Shown here piece by piece: positions 37,424 through 44,142 of a stretch of 52,288 nucleotides of DNA. The stretch is from Geobacteraceae bacterium GWC2_53_11 (GTDB lineage Bacteria > Desulfobacterota > Desulfuromonadia > Geobacterales > Pseudopelobacteraceae), in assembly GCA_001802645.1 (NCBI GenBank), contig MGZJ01000032.1:86315-138602 (forward strand), in the 5' to 3' direction. The notes under the pieces are model-generated. The model ran no database searches. It worked only from the letters and a program-made list of their open reading frames with translations, and was not told where the DNA came from. Every line of letters starts with the position of its first letter. Within the stretch, counting starts at the first letter, position 1. A program made the position numbers and the translations under genes.

Positions 37424-37435
37424 ATGAGGTGCCAA

Positions 37436-38137
37436 ATGGAGTTTAAAGAACGACTAAAAATCTTGCGAAAATCACTTGGCAAATCTCAAAGAGATATGTC
37501 TGTATCCGTTGAATCAAGCTATGGGGTCTGGCAGGCATATGAAGCAGGCAATAGCGTCCCGGGATTTAAGGTTTTAGAATCAATCGCCCGCATGGGATTC
37601 AATGTTAATTGGTTGTTAACAGGTGATGGGGAAATGAAGAAGCCGGTTCGACTGTCAGAATCGGAGGCGCACGAGGCTTTGAAGAAGAGACTTAAAGATC
37701 TGCCAAGGGCAAGAGGAATGCAGGCTCATATATTAACCCTCGAGTTTAACGGAATAAGCGAAGAAACATATAAAGCGTATGTATATGGTGATTATCTTCC
37801 GACAAAAGATGAGTTGGAAGGCCTTTGTAAATCAGCTGGTGGATGGACTTTTGAAACCGGAACAATGTCGACAAGGGATGAAGAAGCCGAAGCGGAAATT
37901 ACCAAGCGGATAGATGAGCTGATCAAGTCACATAAAGCAAGTAAACAGGTTGACATCGAGCTGTTAAAAGAGATCGTCACAGAGATTGAAGAGGCATTAT
38001 TCAAATCTGCGATTAAACTTGAACCTGCTAAAAAAGCTGAATTGTTGGCCCTGGTCTATGACTACGCAACTGAAAGTGAAGAGAAACGAGCAGGGATCAA
38101 GGAGCAGGTACAGCGGCTGTTACGACTGGTAAAATAA
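37436..38137 (+). CDS. Phage repressor, N-terminal helix-turn-helix (Mu c / CI-type)
   Basis: 233 residues from the ATG at 37436-37438, with GAGGTG 4 nt upstream; an in-frame ATG four codons earlier is unsupported. Residues 1-60 are an XRE/CI-type helix-turn-helix (FKERLKILRKSLGKSQRDMS, VWQAYEAGNSVPGFKVLESI, NWLLTGDGEM). The C-terminal half is highly charged and helical, probably for oligomerisation. There is no recognisable Ser-Lys protease pair, so induction by RecA-mediated cleavage is unlikely. It is divergent from ner and the transposase. Confidence 0.8.
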   Translation: MEFKERLKILRKSLGKSQRDMSVSVESSYGVWQAYEAGNSVPGFKVLESIARMGFNVNWLLTGDGEMKKPVRLSESEAHEALKKRLKDLPRARGMQAHILTLEFNGISEETYKAYVYGDYLPTKDELEGLCKSAGGWTFETGTMSTRDEEAEAEITKRIDELIKSHKASKQVDIELLKEIVTEIEEALFKSAIKLEPAKKAELLALVYDYATESEEKRAGIKEQVQRLLRLVK

Positions 38138-38729
38138 AGAAGAATGAAATATGCGTGCAATAATGAAGTAATGATACAAAATAGTAGCCAAACTGCACGC
38201 ACTTACGTGTAGAATTCCGGCGATTTATTAACAAAAGAATTACCCGCGCAAATTTGCCCGGTTTTCCCGAATTTACATAAAATTGACTTGATTCGCCTAT
38301 TTTTTGCGGGCACAATCTTTCCGGCGCTCGATCACGTTTAAACCCGCACCATTCCTAATCAGATCCCATCAAATCCCACACGATTCCTGAAAAACCCACA
38401 TCAAATGGTTGCATAAGAATGTATTGCCTCTTCACATGAGTGACCTTTTTGCCAAATTATTTACAGAAGTGAGCACAGAGTGCAAACCTTTGCCAGCAAA
38501 GGGCTGGCGGCCTCCTCCTGTAGTTTGATTCCTATAGTAAAAATCTTTACCTGTAGTTGTGACGGTAAAGCTGTGGAAAATTGCGGGGCGGGTAGTTACA
38601 ACATGGAGGGGAGAGTGCCTACAAATTTAGAACATTATAGTACTTCTCATTTAAAGCCTTGCTGGGTTTATACTCAATCGAACTTGAATATAATAGTTCG
38701 ATCTTCAGGGTGTGGAGGAGAGTGATTCA
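38138..38729. other. Gene-poor AT-rich stretch beyond the prophage repressor
   Basis: About 590 nt with no convincing gene. It probably contains the lost prophage end: a cluster of CCCG-containing blocks at 38240-38300 (ACCCGCG, GCCCGG, TCCCGAA, then TTTTTTGCGGGCAC) could be transposase-binding end repeats, but I cannot define a border. An 81-codon frame (38480-38725) has no gene-like features. Confidence 0.4.
38677..38702 (+). promoter_or_regulatory. Promoter -10 inside an inverted repeat
   Basis: ATCGAACT (38677-38684) and AGTTCGAT (38695-38702) are exact reverse complements and enclose a perfect TATAAT (38689-38694). No good -35 is seen. A dimeric regulator binding the dyad would cover the -10 of the small membrane ORF downstream. 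Confidence 0.5.
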
Positions 38730-38945
38730 ATGAATAGCTTGGATCTGTTACTTTCAATTATAGGCACTGTAGCATTTCTTGTGGCAATTAGTGATTCTTA
38801 CGAGAAACGGCTTGGAAACAGGACACAAAAACTTCGCACAAGTTCTATATCAATCGGCGCAGAAATCTGCCCCGCTTGTGTAGGCATTGTTTATCGAAAT
38901 TGTCGGCTACTTTTGAATTCCTCACTAATATGTGTCATGAATTGA
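38730..38945 (+). CDS. Hypothetical small membrane protein, possibly disrupted
   Basis: 71 residues from the ATG at 38730-38732, preceded by GGAGGAG at about 9-11 nt spacing and a TATAAT promoter. An N-terminal membrane helix (LDLLLSIIGTVAFLVAISD) is followed by a basic stretch (SYEKRLGNRTQKLRTSS). The end, from about ISIGAEICPAC onward, runs into an inverted-repeat region that looks like the end of an insertion sequence, so the natural C-terminus may be lost. The ribosome site is good but there is no family match. Confidence 0.4.
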   Translation: MNSLDLLLSIIGTVAFLVAISDSYEKRLGNRTQKLRTSSISIGAEICPACVGIVYRNCRLLLNSSLICVMN

Positions 38946-39013
38946 ATTCCTCACACATAACTCTTTAAATAATATGTGAGGAATTCCCCTCGGGGCGATT
39001 ATGCTGACATAAT
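38915..39013. repeat. Cluster of GAATTCCTCAC repeats and hairpins
   Basis: GAATTCCTCAC occurs at 38915-38925 and 38944-38954, and inverted within TATGTGAGGAATTC at 38973-38986, making a large hairpin with the second copy. CCCC-TC-GGGG (38986-38995) and ATTATG-CTGA-CATAAT (38998-39013) follow. It is probably the end or remnant of an insertion sequence, or a strong 3' structure; no transposase gene remains. Confidence 0.55.
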
Positions 39014-39072
39014 GTGCTTTCAACATTAATATTAGTAATCCTGAGTAACCATGATGTGTTCGCAACCGAAAA

Positions 39073-39459
39073 TTAAAACGGTTTATGTCTCCCAAATTGC
39101 CCGATATAACTAGGGTCTGTAAGGTACCTCATATATTCTTCCCCCAATGTTTCATCTTGGTCATCTATAACAACATTGTTGAGGTCTTCTTGTGATTCGG
39201 AAGGATTTCTGTTCTGGGTCTCAATAGGCTGAATGGTATTCTTAGAGCTTTTAATCATTGAGAAAACAAGATAGAGCGCTATACCTGCACATGCAAACGC
39301 CAAAATGCTGACTCCTCTTTCTTTGGCGCCGAAACCTATTACAAGCATGAATAGTAAAAATCCCAGTACCAAGCTCCATCGAAATATCTGCAAGCCTAAA
39401 CCCATTTTTCTGATTTTATGTTCAGTTAATCTGTTCGCCTGTTCTCCTGTAACAATCAT
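39073..39459 (-). CDS. Hypothetical membrane protein, two helices
   Basis: 128 residues. Two transmembrane helices near the N-terminus (about 22-45, IFRWSLVLGFLLFMLVIGFG, and about 51-69, ILAFACAGIALYLVFSM), followed by a polar acidic cytoplasmic tail (NNVVIDDQDETLGEEYMRYL). GGGGGAAA precedes the ATG. It is the last of three small membrane-protein genes on this strand. Family not recognised. Confidence 0.55.
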   Translation of the reverse strand: MIVTGEQANRLTEHKIRKMGLGLQIFRWSLVLGFLLFMLVIGFGAKERGVSILAFACAGIALYLVFSMIKSSKNTIQPIETQNRNPSESQEDLNNVVIDDQDETLGEEYMRYLTDPSYIGQFGRHKPF

Positions 39460-39509
39460 GGATATTTCCCCCTATCCGTAAATGCTGAGATAACACTTCA
39501 AAACTATTG

Positions 39510-39854
39510 TTAATTTTCATTTTTTGACTTTGGTACTCTTTTCGAAAATTTCATTAGGAAGAGGATCAGTAGGAGTGTCCCAAAAGAAATAATGGTCGTT
39601 TGATATGAAGTCTGAATAATTGGTAGTTTCACCGCAACACAGATGACCCCAATTAGACCTGCCACGGCTATTGATATTGCAACCACAATTGTCCAAAGTT
39701 GATAGAACATTCCTCCCCGTCCATTAAAGAGAGCAATAAGTGCTGGTCCAGCTAAAATCATAATGACGCAGGCCATCAATATTACTGCACTAAGCAGTTT
39801 ATCCCCATTTGCAGTATCTGCTGAAGCTCCAACTCCCAAAATGTACCAATGCAT
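39510..39854 (-). CDS. Hypothetical membrane protein, three helices
   Basis: 114 residues with three predicted membrane helices (LLSAVILMACVIMILAGPAL, IVVAISIAVAGLIGVICVAV, TTIISFGTLLLILFLMKF) and a short basic tail. AGGTAGGT lies just ahead of the ATG. It is the middle gene of the three small membrane proteins, each with its own ribosome site. Not recognised. Confidence 0.55.
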   Translation of the reverse strand: MHWYILGVGASADTANGDKLLSAVILMACVIMILAGPALIALFNGRGGMFYQLWTIVVAISIAVAGLIGVICVAVKLPIIQTSYQTTIISFGTLLLILFLMKFSKRVPKSKNEN

Positions 39855-39921
39855 AATTACCTACCTAAGGATTGTATAGTCACAATATTTGCTGGAATTC
39901 AGGAGGTTGATTGATAAGTTG

Positions 39922-40188
39922 TCAGTCGTCTTTGTGGTGAATATTGTACGGTAGATTGCTTAATCCTGGGTTTGTCATGGTTTGAATACTACTTCCAGAA
40001 TAAGAATTGCAGATTTTAAAGCATGCCGGAAAATATATGATTATCGCGATGAGGCCAGCAAACATGGATCCTAAATAATACCAAATAAGTACTAATGGGG
40101 TAAGGATCAGAAGTAGGCCAACAAATGAAAGAACTGTTTTTGTAATGTGTTTGGTTACTTTACCGGTTGAGAGTGGCTGAGTTTTCAT
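39922..40188 (-). CDS. Hypothetical membrane protein, two helices
   Basis: 88 residues. Two membrane helices (VLSFVGLLLILTPLVLIWYY and FAGLIAIIIYFPACFKI) and a short polar tail (NPGLSNLPYNIHHKDD). AAGGA 9 nt before the ATG. It is first in the three-gene run and divergent from an XRE regulator, 187 nt away. Not recognised. Confidence 0.55.
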   Translation of the reverse strand: MKTQPLSTGKVTKHITKTVLSFVGLLLILTPLVLIWYYLGSMFAGLIAIIIYFPACFKICNSYSGSSIQTMTNPGLSNLPYNIHHKDD

Positions 40189-40375
40189 TATTGCAATTCC
40201 TTGTTGCGCTGGAACAGCGAAAGGGACGGTTGGTTGATCTGATTGAAGTTGTTAGGTGTGCATATCTAGTGGTAATTATACAACCTACGATTGTATTTAT
40301 CAATTATTATCTAGCTGTAGTATGTGTACCCGCTCATCTCATAGTTGTAATGTACCCAAGAAAAGGGCACGGACT

Positions 40376-40705
40376 ATGGGAATTCTTACAAGTCGAGAAA
40401 TTGGGGAAAGAGTGCGGGAATTCCGCAAGCGGCGAGGCTTAACTCAAGAACAGTTGGCAGAAATTGTTAGTGTTACATTTCAGCAAATCCAGAAGTATGA
40501 AAACGGTTTTAACCGGATGAATACCGACAAACTACAAGCTATCGCCCAAGCTTTATCAGTTCCTGCCTCGTCTTTTTTCGATGACGATAAAGGGGAAGAA
40601 CGGTTGCTTTCTGAGCAGGAACGGAAGCTTGTGAACGGATTCCGCTCAATACCCAGTTCCGAAGTTCGGGAATTCCTCGTAGAGCATCTCTTGAAATCTC
40701 CTTGA
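40376..40705 (+). CDS. XRE-family transcriptional regulator
   Basis: 109 residues from the ATG at 40376-40378 (MGILTSREIGERVREF), with AAGGG upstream; the open frame extends 40 codons further but without gene-like content. A single Cro/CI helix-turn-helix (RRGLTQEQLAEIVSVTFQQI, YENGFNRMNTDKLQAIAQAL) and a short C-terminal tail with LSEQERKLVNGFRSI, as in chromosomal XRE regulators. It is divergent from the three small membrane proteins, which it may control. A bidirectional terminator follows. Confidence 0.8.
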   Translation: MGILTSREIGERVREFRKRRGLTQEQLAEIVSVTFQQIQKYENGFNRMNTDKLQAIAQALSVPASSFFDDDKGEERLLSEQERKLVNGFRSIPSSEVREFLVEHLLKSP

Positions 40706-40785
40706 AGTGGTGAGCAGGATCATCCTTCGACTCCGTGTTTCACTGAGACACTGTCTGATGTGTGTAAAACGACTCTTCTCACAAA

Positions 40786-40814
40786 AAAAGCCAGACTGTA
40801 AAGTCTGGCTTTTC
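40786..40814. terminator. Bidirectional terminator after the XRE gene
   Basis: AAAGCCAGACT-GTAA-AGTCTGGCTTT, perfect 11-bp stem, A-run before and T-run after, 80 nt downstream of the XRE stop. Confidence 0.85.
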
Positions 40815-40913
40815 ATGTTTCAGTTGTGGCTAACGTCGGCTATGCCCGAGCAGTGGTGTAATGTCTTCAATGTCTCATAGTATTAGAATTTAGTGGAGAA
40901 ATGTGGGCGTGAA

Positions 40914-41045
40914 GTGGAAGTAATATGGAAATGATATGGAAATGATATGGAAGTAATATGGAAATGAAATGGAAGTAATATGGAAATGAAATGGAAGTAA
41001 TATGGAAATGAAATGGAAGTAATATGGAAGTAATATGGAAGTAAT
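40914..41045. repeat. Tandem repeat, 12 units of 11 bp
   Basis: Twelve contiguous 11-bp units: type A ATGGAAGTAAT and type B ATGGAAATGAA or ATGGAAATGAT. Order is A B B A B A B A B A A A, with the first unit GTGGAAGTAAT. The period is close to one helical turn, so equivalent bases face one side of the DNA. It lies 57 nt downstream of the serine recombinase stop and 100 nt after the XRE terminator. Confidence 0.95.
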
Positions 41046-41101
41046 ATGGAGTCGGGGTAGCAAGAACCATTCGCGGGGGCGGAACGGCTCAACAGCAGTT
41101 G

Positions 41102-41656
41102 TCACAGATTCAGATACTTATATAGTGTCTGTCTGCTACATTTATATTCCCTTGCAACTTTCGCCTTCGGCACACCAGCGGCAATCTTCGCTCTGGCTTC
41201 TGCTGCCTGGTCATTTGTTAACGAAGCTTTCCTGCCTTTGTAAACTCCCTTCTGTCTTGCAATTCTAATCCCCTCAGCCTGCCGTTCGCGGATAATAGAT
41301 CGTTCGAATTCAGCAACCGCTCCCATAACTGAAAGCAGGAGGACGGACATTGCGCCGTCATCACCGGTGAAGGTCAATCCTTCTTTGACAAACTGAACTG
41401 AAATTCCTCTTGAGGTCAAATCCTTAACCATTTGTCTGAGGTCAACCAGATTTCGGGCAAGCCTGTCCATTGAGTGAACAAATAATAGATCGCCTTCACG
41501 AAGGAACCGGATCATTTCCTGAAGGGCAGGGCGGTCGGTTGATTTTCCCGAAACCTTGTCAGTAAAACTTCGGTGAAGCTCAATTCCTTCAAGCTGGCGT
41601 TCCGTATTTTGATCTGAAGACGAAACTCGAATGTACCCTATGCGTTGACCGACCAT
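41102..41656 (-). CDS. Serine recombinase (resolvase/invertase family)
   Basis: 184 residues, the small resolvase/DNA-invertase type. The catalytic domain (1-135) has the nucleophile Ser in IGYIRVSSSDQNTERQ, the Arg-containing FVHSMDRLARNLVDLRQM and GAVAEFERSIIRERQAEG. A C-terminal helix-turn-helix (PKAKVAREYKCSRQTLYKYL) binds the half-sites. GAGGT precedes the ATG. Such proteins resolve transposon cointegrates or invert DNA. No transposase of the matching type is nearby, and no obvious crossover site pair was found; the phased repeat downstream is a candidate accessory site. Confidence 0.92.
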   Translation of the reverse strand: MVGQRIGYIRVSSSDQNTERQLEGIELHRSFTDKVSGKSTDRPALQEMIRFLREGDLLFVHSMDRLARNLVDLRQMVKDLTSRGISVQFVKEGLTFTGDDGAMSVLLLSVMGAVAEFERSIIRERQAEGIRIARQKGVYKGRKASLTNDQAAEARAKIAAGVPKAKVAREYKCSRQTLYKYLNL

Positions 41657-41727
41657 AAATTACCTCATTGTGTCAATTAAGGTAGTGTAAGTGACATATA
41701 TGTAAATAAAATCAAAAATACCACTCT

Positions 41728-41756
41728 AAATTAACTTTTTATGAGCCGGATGTCAA
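41728..41756 (-). promoter_or_regulatory. Candidate promoter of the serine recombinase
   Basis: Minus-strand TTGACA (41751-41756) and TAATTT (41728-41733) with a 17-nt spacer; predicted leader about 65 nt. Confidence 0.55.
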
Positions 41757-41911
41757 CTGTTAAGCAGGGTACACTCTATATATACAACTAGTACCGCAAG
41801 AATTTTAATAATATCCTGTATGTTTTCTCACAGCATTTTGTTGAGGAATTAAAACAACTAACTGATATGTGATATGTTACGACTATAACTACAAGTTGGA
41901 GGAGAGAAAAA

Positions 41912-42751
41912 ATGAGTAACAGATTCAAGCCCGTAAGGATAAAAGGCCCCAGCCAGGGATACTGCCAAATATGTTGCAAATTTGGCGCTTTGACGTATGA
42001 CCACGTGCCTCCACAGGGAGCAACCAGGCTGACGTCTGTAGAGATCAGGACTCTTTCTCAATCCTTTGGAGGCGCTACAGCAAAACCTGCTTACTCTCAG
42101 AATGGTATGAAATTTCGCACGATATGTAGCCACTGCAACAATGTGAAGCTTGGTGCTAATCACGATCCACATCTAATTGGACTCTGTGATGAGCTCACAA
42201 CTTACTTGCGTGCCGTCGTTCATGGAAATTTATTCGTTGGAGACAAGAGAAAGTTTATAGTCAAACCACAACGAATAGCAAAAGCTGTGGTAGGTCATTT
42301 GTTAGCCGGGTGCGTGCCAGAGAGCCATGATGTCGAACCTATATCAGCCCCTGTGCCTGACACCCTGCGTGATTACTTTATGAACGAAAATGCACCATTG
42401 CCAAAGAATGTTGAAATCTATTATTGGCTATATCCTTCCAACATCCAGAAAATTCTAAATTATTTTGTTTTTGCAGATATACGCCACAAGGATTTCATTT
42501 CCGCATCTGTTTTGAAGTTCTTCCCGTTGTCGTTCATGCTACTGTGGGATAAACCCCAGTCAGTAACTGTCCCTCACCAACTTTTGCTGCCACGGAAAGA
42601 CATAGGTATCGACGAGATGGAAGTTCTTGAGGTCGATTTCCAAATCATCCCACCAACCAATTGGCCAGAAGCACCCAGTGATAACGGTTACGTGTTGTTT
42701 AATGACTCTGTGACGGCTGTTGCACAGGAAAAAAACAAAAGGATACGATAG
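41912..42751 (+). CDS. HNH-nuclease-like protein with CxxC/DH motif
   Basis: 279 residues. The N-terminus has a zinc-finger-like HNH module: CQICCKFGALTYDHVPPQG and, after about 35 residues, FRTICSHCNN, i.e. CxxC, a DH pair and CxxCN. The remaining 200 residues are a mixed alpha/beta domain without recognised motifs. GGAGGAG lies 8 nt before the ATG. DHVPP-type HNH proteins are frequent in defence islands and probably cut nucleic acid; this role is inferred. The spacer before it (41,657-41,911) shows only the divergent recombinase promoter. Confidence 0.6.
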   Translation: MSNRFKPVRIKGPSQGYCQICCKFGALTYDHVPPQGATRLTSVEIRTLSQSFGGATAKPAYSQNGMKFRTICSHCNNVKLGANHDPHLIGLCDELTTYLRAVVHGNLFVGDKRKFIVKPQRIAKAVVGHLLAGCVPESHDVEPISAPVPDTLRDYFMNENAPLPKNVEIYYWLYPSNIQKILNYFVFADIRHKDFISASVLKFFPLSFMLLWDKPQSVTVPHQLLLPRKDIGIDEMEVLEVDFQIIPPTNWPEAPSDNGYVLFNDSVTAVAQEKNKRIR

Positions 42752-42828
42752 AATACCCATCAAACAGTGGTAGGCGGTCTCTGCTTTGCTAAGCTGCTGT
42801 ATGTCACAGACGTTAGACGAGGTTGAAA

Positions 42829-43017
42829 ATGGCAAAAAAATTCCCACAAGGGCGCTGCATACATTGCCTTGAAGAGTTTAGTTCTCTCACATCAGATCAC
42901 GTATTTCCTGATTCATGGTATCCGGAGACAACACCCGATAACCTGGAAAAGTGGCAGATGCCGGACACTAAAAATGACGGAACCACCTTATTCATGAAAA
43001 TAAAAAACAACAAATAA
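42829..43017 (+). pseudogene. Truncated HNH-type gene
   Basis: 62 residues from the ATG at 42829-42831, with GAGG 7 nt upstream. It starts like an HNH nuclease: GRCIHCLEEFSSLTSDHVFP and NLEKWQMPD, where relatives continue with a second CxxCN pair. Here the frame goes on TKNDGTTLFMKIKNNK and stops. The second metal ligand pair is therefore missing and the gene is a 5' fragment of a longer family. Confidence 0.65.
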
Positions 43018-43059
43018 TAGTTGCATGTCGTTCTCAATTGGATTACAAATGCAATCATT

Positions 43060-43683
43060 ATGAGAACGGAACTTAAGAGCGTACAGAAAAAATCGACAGG
43101 TCTTGCGGAGACTCTGTTCAGCGACTACCGGCGACGTATCCTGGCACTCTTGCTGTTACGTCCCGACGAGCATTTCCATGTCCGGGAAATTTCCCGGCTG
43201 ACAGGGGTTCCGTCCGGTTCGATGCACCGGGAATTGAAGCTGATCACCGATGCCGGGCTGCTTTCGCGACACTTGGCGGGGAATCAGGTACGCTATCAGG
43301 CCAACCGGGATTGTCCGATCTTCCATGAACTGGCCGGGATTTTCCGCAAAACATGCGGCCTGTCGGATATCATCCGACTCGCCTTGCAGCCATTGTCCCC
43401 GGCTATCATAGCGGCGTTTATTTTCGGTTCTGTAGCCAAAGGAGAAGAAAAGGCAACCAGCGATGTTGATGTCTGTGTCGTCGGCACGGCATCATTCACT
43501 GACGTTGTGATGGCCCTGGCGGATATGAACCAGAAAATTGGCCGGGAAATCAATCCGGTAGTCATGTCCTTTGATCAGTTCGCTGTCAAGCTGGCTATTG
43601 GTGAGCAGTTTACAACTCGTATAATGAATGAACCGAAACTATTTCTGATAGGTGACGAGCATGACCTTGGAAAATTTGCATAA
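43060..43683 (+). CDS. Winged-helix/MNT nucleotidyltransferase, probable antitoxin
   Basis: 207 residues from the ATG at 43060-43062; a TTG at 43021 is the upstream option. Residues 15-100 form a winged helix (RRRILALLLLRPDEHFHVRE, ISRLTGVPSGSMHRELKLIT), and residues 115-200 a minimal nucleotidyltransferase with FIFGSVAKGEEKATSDVDVC, i.e. GS..KG...SDVD, the catalytic pattern. MNT proteins counter HEPN toxins, some by AMPylating them (established for MntA/HepT). The HEPN gene follows with a 23-nt overlap. The winged helix suggests it also represses its own promoter. Confidence 0.8.
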   Translation: MRTELKSVQKKSTGLAETLFSDYRRRILALLLLRPDEHFHVREISRLTGVPSGSMHRELKLITDAGLLSRHLAGNQVRYQANRDCPIFHELAGIFRKTCGLSDIIRLALQPLSPAIIAAFIFGSVAKGEEKATSDVDVCVVGTASFTDVVMALADMNQKIGREINPVVMSFDQFAVKLAIGEQFTTRIMNEPKLFLIGDEHDLGKFA

Positions 43684-44110
43684 CCTGGAAAAAATCGGGC
43701 AGTTAAAAAGCCATGTAACCGGCAAGGAGGAGATGCAGCGACTGCTTGAGGCGGCCCGTCGCAATCTGGCCGATGCCGAGGTGGAGGTAATCAGCAGCGA
43801 AACTCGTTTTGACAGCGCCTACAAGGCCATCATGCAGCTTGCCCTTGCCGCCATGATGGCGAATGGTTTTCGGCCCGATACTAGCAGGCCTGGACATCAC
43901 ATGACAGTAATCCAGTCGCTGCCCCAGACAATCGGCCTGCCAACCGCACGAATGACTGTACTCGATGTTCTGCGCCGCAAGCGGAACCTGACGGATTATT
44001 CCGGCGGCTGGGTCGATGAAGTCTCCATGGAACAGTGCATTATCGAGGCAAAGGATCTGCTGCGGGATGTCGAAGCATGGCTTCAAGCTCAGCGACCAGA
44101 GTTGATCTGA
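43661..44110 (+). CDS. HEPN-domain protein, probable toxin
   Basis: 149 residues from the ATG at 43661-43663, with AGGTGA 5 nt upstream; a GTG three codons earlier is possible. All-helical, containing FDSAYKAIMQLALAAMMANG and then RPDTSRPGHHMTVIQSL, where the Arg..His arrangement resembles the HEPN ribonuclease motif (R, four to six residues, H). The pairing and overlap with an MNT gene make this a type VII-like MNT/HEPN toxin-antitoxin module. The downstream restriction gene starts 32 nt later, so it may be part of the same operon. Confidence 0.75.
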   Translation: MTLENLHNLEKIGQLKSHVTGKEEMQRLLEAARRNLADAEVEVISSETRFDSAYKAIMQLALAAMMANGFRPDTSRPGHHMTVIQSLPQTIGLPTARMTVLDVLRRKRNLTDYSGGWVDEVSMEQCIIEAKDLLRDVEAWLQAQRPELI

Positions 44111-44142
44111 TTTAACCCCGAATTTGAACAATAGGATCCACC

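Larger units (their letters stand above)
35545..38137. mobile_element. Remnant of the early region of a Mu-like transposable prophage
   Basis: Contents in order are the truncated transposase, a Ner-like regulator and a divergent repressor, the same layout as the left end of phage Mu (repressor, ner, A). The transposase side is cut inside the gene at about 35,545 and joined to a host PH-domain gene. The other boundary lies beyond the repressor and was not located; B, structural and lysis genes are absent. Composition is AT-richer than the core region. Confidence 0.75.

Noticed and set aside
38480-38725. 81-codon plus-strand frame
   Set aside because: No ribosome site, no family features, and it overlaps the promoter region of the next small ORF.
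40867-41105. Three overlapping minus-strand frames reading ISFPYYFH-like repeats
   Set aside because: They exist only because the 11-bp tandem repeat contains no stop in any minus frame.
42823-42828. TTG start two codons before the truncated HNH gene
   Set aside because: The ATG at 42829 has a better-spaced GAGG site.
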